Shown here: positions 45,881-54,186 of the stretch, piece after piece | Layout of the letters: every line of letters begins with the position of its first letter | Numbering within the stretch: the first letter of the stretch is position 1 | From: Henriciella marina | GTDB taxonomy: Bacteria; Pseudomonadota; Alphaproteobacteria; Caulobacterales; Hyphomonadaceae | DNA length: 64,000 nucleotides | Direction of reading: 5' to 3' | Assembly (NCBI RefSeq): GCF_027213945.1 | Contig: NZ_JAPWGW010000002.1 | Coordinates: 248,001-312,000, forward strand | Made by a program: the position numbers and the translations under genes | Notes under the pieces: model-generated | The model's database searches: none | Seen by the model: only the letters and a program-made list of their open reading frames with translations | What the model was told of the DNA's origin: nothing

Positions 45881-48799
45881 ATGTCGATTAAAAACGATCT
45901 GAGGTATCTTGCGCTTGGCTCAGTAGCCTACAGCGTTTTCGCCTTTACCGGCGTTGCATATGCGCAAGAAACCGAAACTGACGAACCGGTCATCACGACC
46001 GAAACTCAGGACAACGAAGACGAAGCAGAATCGCGTCAGGAACGCGTTGTTGTCACCGGCTCGCTTCTGCGCCGTGACGAGTACAGCTCTTCGTCTCCGA
46101 TCCAGGTGATCACCGCTGAAACCGCAACGGCTGAAGGTCTCATCGACGCGACCGATATCATCCAGTCGCAGTCGGTTGCTTCCGGTTCAACCCAGATCAA
46201 CGGTAACTTCGGTGGCTTCGTTGTCGAAGGCGGTACCGGCGTTAACACGATCTCGCTGCGTGGCCTCGGCGCCCAGCGTACGCTGGTTATCTTCAACGGC
46301 CGTCGTATTGGTCCATCCGGTGTTCAGGGCCAGGTTGGCGCGGTTGACCTCAACGTCATCCCGACTTCCGCTGTCCAGCGCGTTGAAATCCTGAAGGACG
46401 GCGCTTCGTCCATCTACGGTTCCGACGCTGTTGCCGGTGTGGTCAACGTCATCACCCGTCGTTCGATCGACGCGCCAGAGATCAATGTCTCTTTCAACGT
46501 TCCTTACGAGGGCGGTGGTGAGCAGTGGTCTGTCGACGGTGCCTACGGCTTCAACTTCGACCGTGGTAACGCAGTCATCTCCGCTTCCTACCAGAAGCTC
46601 GAGCAGCTTTCGTTCCGTGACCGCGACTACTTCGACTGCCCGCAAGAGTATGTCTACGACAAGAAGGGTGGCAACCGCGTCGACACGATCGACCCGAACA
46701 CCGGCCGTCCGATCTGTCTTCTGTCCATCACGGACGCGATCGACATCAACGCAGGCCCACGTCTCATCTATGACGAAGCGATCGGCGATTTCCGCCCGTC
46801 CGCTTTCGAAGAGCGTGAGTACTACAACGAGAAGTATCGCGACACGGCTGTGATTCCGGAAACGGAACGTACCAGCATCTTTGCAACCGCCGACTACAAC
46901 TTCGGCTGGGCAGAGTTCTTCGGCGACGCGCTCTACTCCAACCGTAAGACTGAGCAGGAATACTTCCGTCAGTTCTTCCCATGGTCCTCACCAGCTGACC
47001 CGCAGAACCCGTACGGCAACTTCGCCCGTCCGATCACGATCGCTCCGTTCAGCACCGGCGTAGACATTGACTACTACTCCGTAACCGCTGGTCTTCGCGG
47101 CGACTTCGGCAACATGCTTCAGGACTGGACGTGGGAAACCGCGGCTGTCTACTCGAAGTCCGAAGGCGACTATACCCGTGAAACCTTCCCGCTGAACCGC
47201 GTCGTTGACCCGGTCCGCGGCGGTGGTGCGACCAATGTTGGCACGCCTGGCAACTATCAGTGTTTCTACATTGAAGATCAGGACTTCGCGAACAACGGCC
47301 TGAACGGCACCTACGTGCCTTGCCCAGTCACCTATGATTACTTCAGCCGTGATTTCGTCGAAGGTAACATCGCACCAGACGTTCTGGACTTCCTTATCCA
47401 GGACGACAGCGGTTCGACCTCTTACGAGCAGCTGACGCTTTCCGGCATCGTGACGGGTTCGCTCTTCACGCTGCCAGCTGGTGATGTCGGCGTGGCTCTC
47501 GGTGTTGAGTATCGTGACTACGAGCTTGACGACCAGCCAGGCTTCTACTCGCGCAACAACATGCAGTGGGGTCTTTCCTCTGCTGGTGTGACCGCCGGTA
47601 GCGACAACGTCATCGAAGCTTTCGGCGAAGTCGAAATCCCGATCCTCGCCGGCATGGCATTCGCAGAAGAGCTTACGCTCAACCTGTCCGGCCGTGTTTT
47701 CGAGTATGACTCCTACGGCTCTGACTCGGTCTACAAGGCTGGTCTGAACTATCAGATCACCCCGTCGGTCCGCGTCCGCGGTACCTACGGCACGTCGTAC
47801 CGTACCCCGGCCCTTTACGAGCTCTTCTTGGGCAACCAGACCTCGTTCCTCGGCCAGGCTTCGATCGACCCGTGTGACTTCTCCGATCCGGCTAACCCAC
47901 CAGCCAACCCGAACATCCGTCAGAACTGTCTGACGCAGGTTCCGGCTGACTATGATCCGTTCGGCTCGTCCGCTCTGATCACCACGGGCGGCGGCGCAGG
48001 CATCCTCGATGCTGAAACCTCCGAAGCCATCACGGTCGGTGCGATCTACACGCCAACCTTCGCGAACCTGTCGGTCGCCGTCGACTACTTCGAAATCGAA
48101 GTGAACGACCAGATCGCTCAGCTCGGTGCCGGTTCGATTGTTTCGGGTTGCTATGCATCCGACTCGTTCCCGAACGACGCACTCTGCCAGCTGTTCAACC
48201 GCGACCTTGATCCTGCAAGCCCAACCTACCTGCAGATCACGGACGTCAACGACAGCTACGTGAACATCAACAGCCAGACCAACCGCGGTCTCGACCTCAC
48301 CGCTCGCTACGAGCACGAGTTTGACCTCGGTGACCTTATCGTCGATCTCCAGGGTACCTGGACGTTCGAAGACAATGTCGAGCTGTTCGGTGGCATCGAC
48401 TCCGACGTCGACGAGAACAACGGCACGATTGGTGATCCGGACTTCACGGCGAACAGCCGTATCCAGTTCGTCACCGGCGACGTGACCCTTAACTGGTTCA
48501 CCGACTTCGTCAGCCGTACCTCGAACGACGAGATCTTCGGTGGTTCGCTGTTCCCATACCGTGACGGTCAGGTTCGCTACTACAAGCAGTACACCGAGCC
48601 TTACTTCCTGCACTCGGTGTCGGCTCAGTACCGTGCTGACGACTGGCGCGTGACCTTCGGTGTGACGAACGTGTTCGACGAAGCTCCACCGATCGTTTCG
48701 ACCGGTGCTGCAACCCGCCGTGGCTCTGTTGCCCTGGTTGGTACGCAGTACGACTATCGCGGCCGCAGCGTGTTCGCTCGCCTGCAGAAGTCGTTCTAA
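45881..48799 (+). CDS. TonB-dependent outer-membrane receptor
   Basis: A 972-residue protein. The ATG at 45881 has AAGGGG upstream and begins a Sec signal ending AYAQE. The plug domain follows (EERVVVTGS-like RQERVVVTGSLLRRDE, IRL..., VEILKDGASSIYGSDAVAGV with the usual GSDA and NVITRR end), then a long 22-strand-type barrel and a C-terminal aromatic residue (ending LQKSF). Codon use is strongly biased (many CGT, GGT, GTT, CTG/CTC choices unlike neighbours), which suggests high expression. Ligand is unknown; the divergent S9 peptidase hints at peptides. Confidence 0.93.
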   Translation: MSIKNDLRYLALGSVAYSVFAFTGVAYAQETETDEPVITTETQDNEDEAESRQERVVVTGSLLRRDEYSSSSPIQVITAETATAEGLIDATDIIQSQSVASGSTQINGNFGGFVVEGGTGVNTISLRGLGAQRTLVIFNGRRIGPSGVQGQVGAVDLNVIPTSAVQRVEILKDGASSIYGSDAVAGVVNVITRRSIDAPEINVSFNVPYEGGGEQWSVDGAYGFNFDRGNAVISASYQKLEQLSFRDRDYFDCPQEYVYDKKGGNRVDTIDPNTGRPICLLSITDAIDINAGPRLIYDEAIGDFRPSAFEEREYYNEKYRDTAVIPETERTSIFATADYNFGWAEFFGDALYSNRKTEQEYFRQFFPWSSPADPQNPYGNFARPITIAPFSTGVDIDYYSVTAGLRGDFGNMLQDWTWETAAVYSKSEGDYTRETFPLNRVVDPVRGGGATNVGTPGNYQCFYIEDQDFANNGLNGTYVPCPVTYDYFSRDFVEGNIAPDVLDFLIQDDSGSTSYEQLTLSGIVTGSLFTLPAGDVGVALGVEYRDYELDDQPGFYSRNNMQWGLSSAGVTAGSDNVIEAFGEVEIPILAGMAFAEELTLNLSGRVFEYDSYGSDSVYKAGLNYQITPSVRVRGTYGTSYRTPALYELFLGNQTSFLGQASIDPCDFSDPANPPANPNIRQNCLTQVPADYDPFGSSALITTGGGAGILDAETSEAITVGAIYTPTFANLSVAVDYFEIEVNDQIAQLGAGSIVSGCYASDSFPNDALCQLFNRDLDPASPTYLQITDVNDSYVNINSQTNRGLDLTARYEHEFDLGDLIVDLQGTWTFEDNVELFGGIDSDVDENNGTIGDPDFTANSRIQFVTGDVTLNWFTDFVSRTSNDEIFGGSLFPYRDGQVRYYKQYTEPYFLHSVSAQYRADDWRVTFGVTNVFDEAPPIVSTGAATRRGSVALVGTQYDYRGRSVFARLQKSF

Positions 48800-48828
48800 G
48801 CCAAGCGGCTTGAAACAAAATCAAGGAA

Positions 48829-48857
48829 GGCGGGCCGTTCATCGGCCCGCCTTTTTT
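48829..48857 (+). terminator. Rho-independent terminator of the TonB receptor gene
   Basis: GGCGGGCCG, loop TTCAT, CGGCCCGCC, then TTTTTT. It starts 30 bases after the receptor stop and is a textbook strong terminator. The opposing holin-like gene ends at 48866, just past it. Confidence 0.92.
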
Positions 48858-48865
48858 CTTGCCTG

Positions 48866-49336
48866 CTACTCACCTGATCCACGACGCGGCCCACGGTCAC
48901 CAAACCACCACAGGGTTGCCGCCGTCGCCGCAAACGTTGCCGTTTCAATAATAGAGGCGCGCCCCGCCCCGTCAGCGCCGATCCAGATCAGCCCTGCGAT
49001 CAGCCAGAGCAGCAGCGTCAGCGCCGGCCGGGTCACGCCGCGCACCGCATTCACCCATTTATAACTTTCGCCAATCGCCGCCTCGGCCGCCATCGACGCA
49101 GACAGCCCCTCCCACCGGCCACTCGCCTCCGCCAGCGCGATCTCGCCTTCAGTCTCTTCCGCCCGCGCATACCTTTGCAGCTCAAGCAGCTTTGTTTCAT
49201 GCGCCCAGCGCTCTGTTTCATGCTGCAGGCGTTGGCGCGTCTCGAAATATCCGGCCACACGGCCAAGCGCCGTCCCGATCAGGCCAAACAGCCCGCCACC
49301 TGCCGCACTCGCGGCAAGCCCCGTTATTGGATCCAT
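48866..49336 (-). CDS. Holin-like protein (GTA/phage 3-TM holin type)
   Basis: A 156-residue protein; the ATG at 49336 starts MDPITGLAASAAGGGLFGLI, a first hydrophobic, Gly-rich helix. A long charged coiled segment (about 30-75, TRQRLQHETERWAHETKLLEL) follows, then WVNAVRGVTRPALTLLLWLI and a final helix ending WWFGDRG. This order, with the W-V-x-A-x-R..RP start of helix 2 and a Trp/Phe-Gly end, fits the 3TM holins of gene transfer agents and phages. It overlaps the upstream M15 peptidase gene by 13 bases. Confidence 0.6.
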   Translation of the reverse strand: MDPITGLAASAAGGGLFGLIGTALGRVAGYFETRQRLQHETERWAHETKLLELQRYARAEETEGEIALAEASGRWEGLSASMAAEAAIGESYKWVNAVRGVTRPALTLLLWLIAGLIWIGADGAGRASIIETATFAATAATLWWFGDRGPRRGSGE

Positions 49337-49752
49337 AGTTTCTCGCTTCCTGGATAGTACCAGCGCGCTGGCCGCGCCCGCCTGTCGATATGAAGGAAGC
49401 TTCGCGCAAGTCCGAGCCCGGTAAACCCGGCACCGTTGGCCGCATAGAGCAATCGGTCTCGGCGATGCCCCGCAATGCGAATATCCGCAGCGATCTGCTT
49501 GTGACGCGACAGCGGCGCGCCGCCCACCGACGCATTCCAACCGGCACACCTGTGTCCAGACGTCAGCACAAGCGGCCCACCCGCCCGGGCCCGCATATCC
49601 TCCAGCGCATCCAGAAAGCCCGCATCATGCCAGTACTGCCCGCCGCAAAAGCGACCGCCACATCGACACGAAAGCTCGCGCGTACTGAAATGCGGCCAGC
49701 GCCACTGCTCTGACAGCGCGCGGTTGGCGGCAGTGGGATTTGGATAAAGCAA
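49324..49752 (-). CDS. M15-family D-Ala-D-Ala peptidase, endolysin-like
   Basis: A 142-residue protein. I place the start at the TTG at 49752 because GGAGGAG lies 7 bases upstream; no ATG is near. LTSGHRCAGWNASVGGAPLS and SRHKQIAADI give the S-x-H and H-x-x-x-x-A-x-D zinc motifs of peptidase M15A, and FLHIDRR the last His. A four-Cys patch near the start (ELSCRCGGRFC) is typical of phage and GTA members. It would cut peptide cross-links of the cell wall. It is followed by the holin-like gene, as in a lysis cassette. Confidence 0.78.
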   Translation of the reverse strand: MLYPNPTAANRALSEQWRWPHFSTRELSCRCGGRFCGGQYWHDAGFLDALEDMRARAGGPLVLTSGHRCAGWNASVGGAPLSRHKQIAADIRIAGHRRDRLLYAANGAGFTGLGLARSFLHIDRRARPARWYYPGSEKLWIQ

Positions 49753-49798
49753 CCGGGATCTCCTCCTTCGACAGAAGCAAGGATCCCTTAAAACAGAA

Positions 49799-49826
49799 CC
49801 CCGTCTGACCAATCAGTCAGACGGGG
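49799..49826 (-). terminator. Terminator of the nitronate monooxygenase gene
   Basis: A perfect 11-base stem (CCCCGTCTGAC / GTCAGACGGGG) with loop CAATCA, followed on the minus strand by TTCTGTTTT. It lies between the monooxygenase stop (49885) and the M15 gene, so the lysis pair is probably transcribed separately. Confidence 0.75.
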
Positions 49827-49859
49827 CTATTAGTGTCGTATTATCAATGGATTACAACC

Positions 49860-49877
49860 TGTTCCGCATGCGGAACA
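49860..49877. repeat. Perfect 18-base palindrome
   Basis: TGTTCCGCATGCGGAACA is its own reverse complement. It lies 8 bases after the nitronate monooxygenase stop and before the terminator. It could be a protein-binding site or part of the RNA 3' end. Confidence 0.7.
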
Positions 49878-49884
49878 AAGGAAT

Positions 49885-50868
49885 TTATCCCGCAGGCGCG
49901 AACGCCCGGCCCGTCGACAGGGCCGCAATGGCTTCGTTGTATTCACGCTCCAGCTTGTCGACGAACTTCGCCGTCGACATACGCTCCTCAATGGCGCCGA
50001 TGCCCTGGCCGCAGCCCCAGATATCTTTCCAGGCTTTGGACTTCTGGTTGCCGCCCGAGCCAAAATTCATCTTGCTCGGATCGCTTTCCGGCAGATCATT
50101 CGGGTCGAGGCCAGCGGCCGAGATGGACGGGGCGAGATAGTTGCCGTGCACACCGGTGAACAGGTTCGAATAGATGATGTCCTTCGACGCGCTGTCGACG
50201 ATCATGTCTTTGTAGCCGTCCGCTGCGCGCGCTTCATCGCAAGAGATAAAGGCCGAGCCGATATAGGCAAAGTCAGCGCCCATGGCCTGCGCCGCCGCGA
50301 TCGATCCGCCATGCGCGATAGAGCCAGACAGCGCCAGCGGGCCGTCGAAGAACTGGCGGATCTCCTGGATCAGGGCAAACGGCGACAACGTACCCGCATG
50401 GCCACCAGCGCCCGAGCACACCGCGATCAGGCCGTCTGCGCCCTTCTCCAGCGCCTTGTGCGCGAAGACGGTGTTGATGACGTCATGCATGACGATGCCG
50501 CCATAAGACTGGATCGCGTCATTCACTTCGGTACGCGCGCCCAGCGACGTGATCACGAAAGGCACCTTGTACTTCACGCAAAGCTCAAGGTCCTCTTCAA
50601 GGCGGTTATTCGTCTTGTGGACGATCTGGTTCACCGCAAACGGCGCGGCCGGGCGGTCCGGATTCGCCTTGTTATAGGCGTCCAGCTCAGACGTGATCTG
50701 GTCGAGCCACTCATCGAGCTGGCTGATCGGGCGCGCATTCAGCGACGGGAAAGAGCCGACAACACCCGCCTTGCACTGGGCAATGACAAGCTCTGGGCCC
50801 GAAATGATGAAAAGCGGCGAACCGATGACCGGCAGGCGCAGATTGGAAAAAATGGATGGCACGGACAT
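49885..50868 (-). CDS. Nitronate monooxygenase family flavoprotein
   Basis: A 327-residue TIM-barrel FMN enzyme. IGSPLFIISGPELVIAQCKAG at the start, ICSGAGGHAGTLSPFAL-type residues (CSGAGGHAGTLSPF) with the active-site His, then ALSGSIAHGGSIAAAQAMGADFAYIGSAFI are family hallmarks. Members oxidise propionate-3-nitronate or related nitronates; some are 2-nitropropane dioxygenase-like enoyl reductases. It is a single gene with its own terminator; upstream is an alternating CG tract. Confidence 0.9.
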   Translation of the reverse strand: MSVPSIFSNLRLPVIGSPLFIISGPELVIAQCKAGVVGSFPSLNARPISQLDEWLDQITSELDAYNKANPDRPAAPFAVNQIVHKTNNRLEEDLELCVKYKVPFVITSLGARTEVNDAIQSYGGIVMHDVINTVFAHKALEKGADGLIAVCSGAGGHAGTLSPFALIQEIRQFFDGPLALSGSIAHGGSIAAAQAMGADFAYIGSAFISCDEARAADGYKDMIVDSASKDIIYSNLFTGVHGNYLAPSISAAGLDPNDLPESDPSKMNFGSGGNQKSKAWKDIWGCGQGIGAIEERMSTAKFVDKLEREYNEAIAALSTGRAFAPAG

Positions 50869-50916
50869 TGGACGCTTCCCTCTAAAGCAAATTCCTCACT
50901 GCCGCAGACCTAACTT

Positions 50917-50930
50917 CGCGCGCGCGCGCG
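50917..50930. repeat. Alternating (CG)7 tract
   Basis: Fourteen bases of perfect CG repeats, 49 bases upstream of the nitronate monooxygenase start. Such tracts can adopt left-handed DNA and mutate by slippage. Confidence 0.8.
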
Positions 50931-50963
50931 ACAAGACATGACGTTGGGAAAATCCTCTTTCAT

Positions 50964-51710
50964 TCAGTTGCGCGCGTCCAGCCAGTCGAGGTCTTCCTGG
51001 AATCGCTCGCCCAGTATCCGCCCCACAGCGGGCTGTGCGGCCTGCCAACGCTCCCAGGTGTAAAGATCCTTGATCAGCGCGTTGTCGGTGCATGCGACCG
51101 AGACGGGGACCATCAGTTCCAGCCGCCTGTTCACGCGCGAGAAGTCCTGCCCGAAATAGGTCGTTTCAATTGTGTCAGGCGCGCCAACCCGGATGAGGCG
51201 ATTATCCTGCAGGCGCTTGTCGAGCGGTATGATTTCGATGAAGTCAGCCTCGCGCGAATAGACATCGACAATGTGCGCTGTGTCACTCAATCGGCGTCGT
51301 TCCTCGTCGGCCTTGAGCGCCAACAGACGCGGGGACATTGTGAGTTCGCGCAGGGCGCTATCACGCACCGATATACCAAATGTGCCCATGGAAAGATTGA
51401 TGGCGCGGTTCACTGCCGCCCGCGCCTGTTCGCTATCCTCACACGATTGCAGCGCATCGAGCCCAGCCCCCACAACCTCAAGGCCGATCATGACGTTATC
51501 GTTCTCGGTCTCCAGCGTCTCCAGATTGACGGCCAGCTCTGCGCGGTAACGTTCGAGCGCATCTTCATAGGCCGCCCTGTCAGCACGCGCGCTGTTCCAG
51601 TTGCCGAGCTGCACACCAATGAACACACCAAGGACGACAATGAAGAAGTCCAGCACCACGGCGAACCAGTTCTGCTCGCCGATATGCCGGCTCAACCGAC
51701 GAAGTAACAT
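50964..51710 (-). CDS. Single-helix membrane protein of unknown function
   Basis: A 248-residue protein with one N-terminal membrane helix in NWFAVVLDFFIVVLGVFIGVQ followed at once by LGNWN. This start recurs in many alphaproteobacterial and gammaproteobacterial proteins of unknown role (similar in design to DUF6090). The rest is periplasmic or cytoplasmic, helical and charged, with two cysteines. No catalytic motif is visible. Confidence 0.65.
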   Translation of the reverse strand: MLLRRLSRHIGEQNWFAVVLDFFIVVLGVFIGVQLGNWNSARADRAAYEDALERYRAELAVNLETLETENDNVMIGLEVVGAGLDALQSCEDSEQARAAVNRAINLSMGTFGISVRDSALRELTMSPRLLALKADEERRRLSDTAHIVDVYSREADFIEIIPLDKRLQDNRLIRVGAPDTIETTYFGQDFSRVNRRLELMVPVSVACTDNALIKDLYTWERWQAAQPAVGRILGERFQEDLDWLDARN

Positions 51711-51795
51711 GGTTTTAATTGCCCCCTCTCGCCCATACCTTCATCCTTGCGCAAAGCATCTCGAAAATCGAGCGTGAATACGGGGGAAGCGCCAC

Positions 51796-52614
51796 ATGGC
51801 CACCAATATGGAGAACAGGACTGTCGTCATCACCGGCGGGGCAACCGGAATCGGCTTCGCGCTAGCAAGGCAGTTCGGGGCGGACGGCGCGAGGATCATC
51901 CTGGCCGAACCGCGGGAGAATCGGCTTCAGGAAGCGTGCGAAGCGCTCAAAGAGACGGGCACCGAAGCCAACTATAAAGTCTGCGACGTCACCGACCTCA
52001 CTCAGGTCGAGGCGCTGGCCGATTATGCCTGGCAAACCTATGGCGGCTGCGATGTCCTTCTGAATAATGCTGGCGTCGGGAGCCGCGAAAAGCGCCTCCC
52101 CGACGTACCTATGGACGACGCGCACCACATCATGAACGTTAATTTCTGGGGCGTCTGGCATGGCTGCCGGGTTTTCGGCGAGCGCATGAAAGATCAGGGC
52201 ACGCCCGCCATGATCTACAATACAGGCTCTGAAAACTCCTTCTTCTGCGCCACGAATGCTGCCGCCTATATCGCGTCCAAACACGCCGTCCTCGGCCTGA
52301 CAGAGACCTTCCGCGAACAGATGCCCGACTTCATCACCGTCGGCATGATCATACCCGGCTGGGTCTCGACCGAGCTGACGCCCGGCTTTGAAGACGTCGC
52401 CATGCATGCCGATGAGTTCGCCGGCATCATCTATCCGCAGATCCTCGAAGGCGAACGCTTCGTGGTCTCCCACGCCTACAACACGGTCCGCATCGATGAA
52501 CGCATGGAGGCCCTCAAACACGCCTACGCCCGCTATGCGCCGCGCCATGAGGGCGACGAGGAATACGATGTCCGCCTCTACATCCAGCGCATCCGCGAGC
52601 GCGGGAGTATCTAG
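51796..52614 (+). CDS. Short-chain dehydrogenase/reductase
   Basis: A 272-residue classical SDR. VVITGGATGIGFALARQFG is the cofactor-binding TGxxxGIG motif, LNNAGVGS the NNAG motif, and Ser (NTGSENS) with YIASK make the active site. An acidic residue after strand beta2 (ILAEPRE) suggests NAD rather than NADP. The C-terminal 40 residues extend past the usual fold. Start at 51796 follows GGGGAAG; an ATG four codons later is possible. Substrate unknown; similar enzymes act on sterols and other alcohols. Confidence 0.88.
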   Translation: MATNMENRTVVITGGATGIGFALARQFGADGARIILAEPRENRLQEACEALKETGTEANYKVCDVTDLTQVEALADYAWQTYGGCDVLLNNAGVGSREKRLPDVPMDDAHHIMNVNFWGVWHGCRVFGERMKDQGTPAMIYNTGSENSFFCATNAAAYIASKHAVLGLTETFREQMPDFITVGMIIPGWVSTELTPGFEDVAMHADEFAGIIYPQILEGERFVVSHAYNTVRIDERMEALKHAYARYAPRHEGDEEYDVRLYIQRIRERGSI

Positions 52615-52645
52615 TCGAAGAAGACGGGCCAGAGCCGCTCAAAAA

Positions 52646-52677
52646 GGCTCATCCTGAGCGAAGTCGAAGGACGAGCC
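52646..52677. repeat. REP-like imperfect palindrome with core TGAGCGAAGTCGAA
   Basis: GGCTCATCCT and AGGACGAGCC pair at 9 of 10 positions around GAGCGAAGTCGA. The core at 52655-52668 recurs at 58694-58707. This TGAGCGAAGTCGAA element is widespread between genes in many bacteria (recalled). It lies between the SDR and the flavin oxidoreductase, which converge. Confidence 0.75.
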
Positions 52678-52708
52678 GAGCGGATAACCAATCCCGATAG
52701 CGTCCCGA

Positions 52709-54001
52709 CTAACGCTCCAACGCCTTCGCCTGCTTCTGCTGTCGCGCCTGATGCTTCATGAAACTTGAGAACAGCCCCTTCCCCTTCGGCGGTTCACGCC
52801 CTTCGGCCATCGCCTCGATCGCGAGATAGTTCCACGCCTGCTGGCCGAGCGCATTGACCATCTTCACCATGCCGATGCCGCTATTTGGGCCGAGGAAGCC
52901 GGGGCCGAGGCGCTTGGTCTTGGCATGGTTCTCAAGCCGCTCGACCTCATCGGCGAGCATTTTAGCTGTCCCATGAGGGTCAGAGCAGAGGGGCGCACCG
53001 ATGCCAATCATGTCGGCCATATCGCCAGAAACCGTCTCCTCCATCGCCACTTTTGAACGAAACCCGCCCGTCGCCATGACCGGCATCTTCGCGCGCTCGC
53101 GGACCATGGCGGCATAGTCGACGAAATAGGCCTCGCGCGCCTTGCTGCTGGCGCGCACCGCCTGCTCCTCCCGCGCCTGCATGCCCTCGATGCCGAGTAG
53201 CGCCGGTTGCTCATAATTGCCGCCCGAAATCTCAAGCAGGTCGATGGACTTCTCGTTCAGCCACTCGACCACCTGGATACAGTCCTCAAAGCTGAAGCCG
53301 CCTTGCTGGAAGTCTGCCGAGTTGAGCTTCACACCAACGCCAAAATCCGGCCCCACCGCTGCGCGCACCGCGTCCACCGTCTCCAGCAGGAAACGCGCCC
53401 TGTTCTCCAGCGAACCACCATACTCATCATTGCGAATGTTGGAGCGCGGCGAGAGAAACTGGCTGATCAGATAGCCATGCGCGCCATGCACCTGCACCCC
53501 GTCAAAGCCCGTCTCCCTGGCGACCTTGGCGGCATGCGCAAAGGCCGCAATCGTGCCGTGTATCTCCTGCACCGTCATCGGGCGCGGCTTGCCGAACTGG
53601 TTGCCGGGCAGCGCCAGCTGGATATCGGAGGCCGAAACGGGCGTCTTGTTGACGATGGTTGGCGTCTGACGCCCGGCATGACTGATCTGCATCCACACCG
53701 CCGCGCCCTGCGATTTCGCCGCCGCGCTCCACGCCCTCAGCGCCGCGATGTGTTCCGGCGGCTGATCGCCCACGATCGCGACATTGCCGGGGCTTTCGAG
53801 ATGCATCCGGTCGACCTGCACATTGCCCGTCAGCAGCAGGCCACAGCCACTTCCGGCCCATGTCTCATAAAGCTTTGAATGACGCTCATCGGCCCGGTTC
53901 AGCGGCCCGGCCAGCTGCTCGGTCATCGCCGCCTTGCACAGCCTGTTCGGCAGGCGCGCGCCGCATGGCAGGTCCAGAGGCTGTTCTAGAATACTCGTCA
54001 T
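52709..54001 (-). CDS. NADH:flavin oxidoreductase (Old Yellow Enzyme family)
   Basis: A 430-residue FMN enzyme from the ATG at 54001. LPNRLCKAAMTEQLA at the start, MQISHAGRQTP, VQVHGAHGYLISQFLSPRSN and VMATGGFRS are the OYE blocks, with the HxxH/Y active-site residues. It is larger than minimal OYEs because of a 60-residue C-terminal extension rich in Lys/Gln (KHQARQQKQAKALER), but it lacks the FAD/NAD domain of 2,4-dienoyl-CoA reductase. Likely reduces activated C=C bonds. Confidence 0.88.
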   Translation of the reverse strand: MTSILEQPLDLPCGARLPNRLCKAAMTEQLAGPLNRADERHSKLYETWAGSGCGLLLTGNVQVDRMHLESPGNVAIVGDQPPEHIAALRAWSAAAKSQGAAVWMQISHAGRQTPTIVNKTPVSASDIQLALPGNQFGKPRPMTVQEIHGTIAAFAHAAKVARETGFDGVQVHGAHGYLISQFLSPRSNIRNDEYGGSLENRARFLLETVDAVRAAVGPDFGVGVKLNSADFQQGGFSFEDCIQVVEWLNEKSIDLLEISGGNYEQPALLGIEGMQAREEQAVRASSKAREAYFVDYAAMVRERAKMPVMATGGFRSKVAMEETVSGDMADMIGIGAPLCSDPHGTAKMLADEVERLENHAKTKRLGPGFLGPNSGIGMVKMVNALGQQAWNYLAIEAMAEGREPPKGKGLFSSFMKHQARQQKQAKALER

Positions 54002-54186
54002 GGCGTGCCCTCCCGTGGCTTGCGCGCAGCATGGCCTAGCCTGCGCGGGGCGTCCACGGCTTTTCCTTGCGCCCCGCGCCACTGGCGCCTATCTTCGCAA
54101 CTCAAGAGGCCGAAAGGAAACTAAAGACATGGATCAAGCACGCACCTTATTCGCGCTGCCTGTTTGCCTGACCCGAGAGGTCCCTC

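Noticed and set aside
46988-48613. Long minus-strand open frame (541 codons) opposite the TonB receptor
   Set aside because: It is the mirror of a strongly codon-biased gene; the translation is Val/Arg-rich, with no family motif or ribosome site, while the plus strand encodes a clear receptor.
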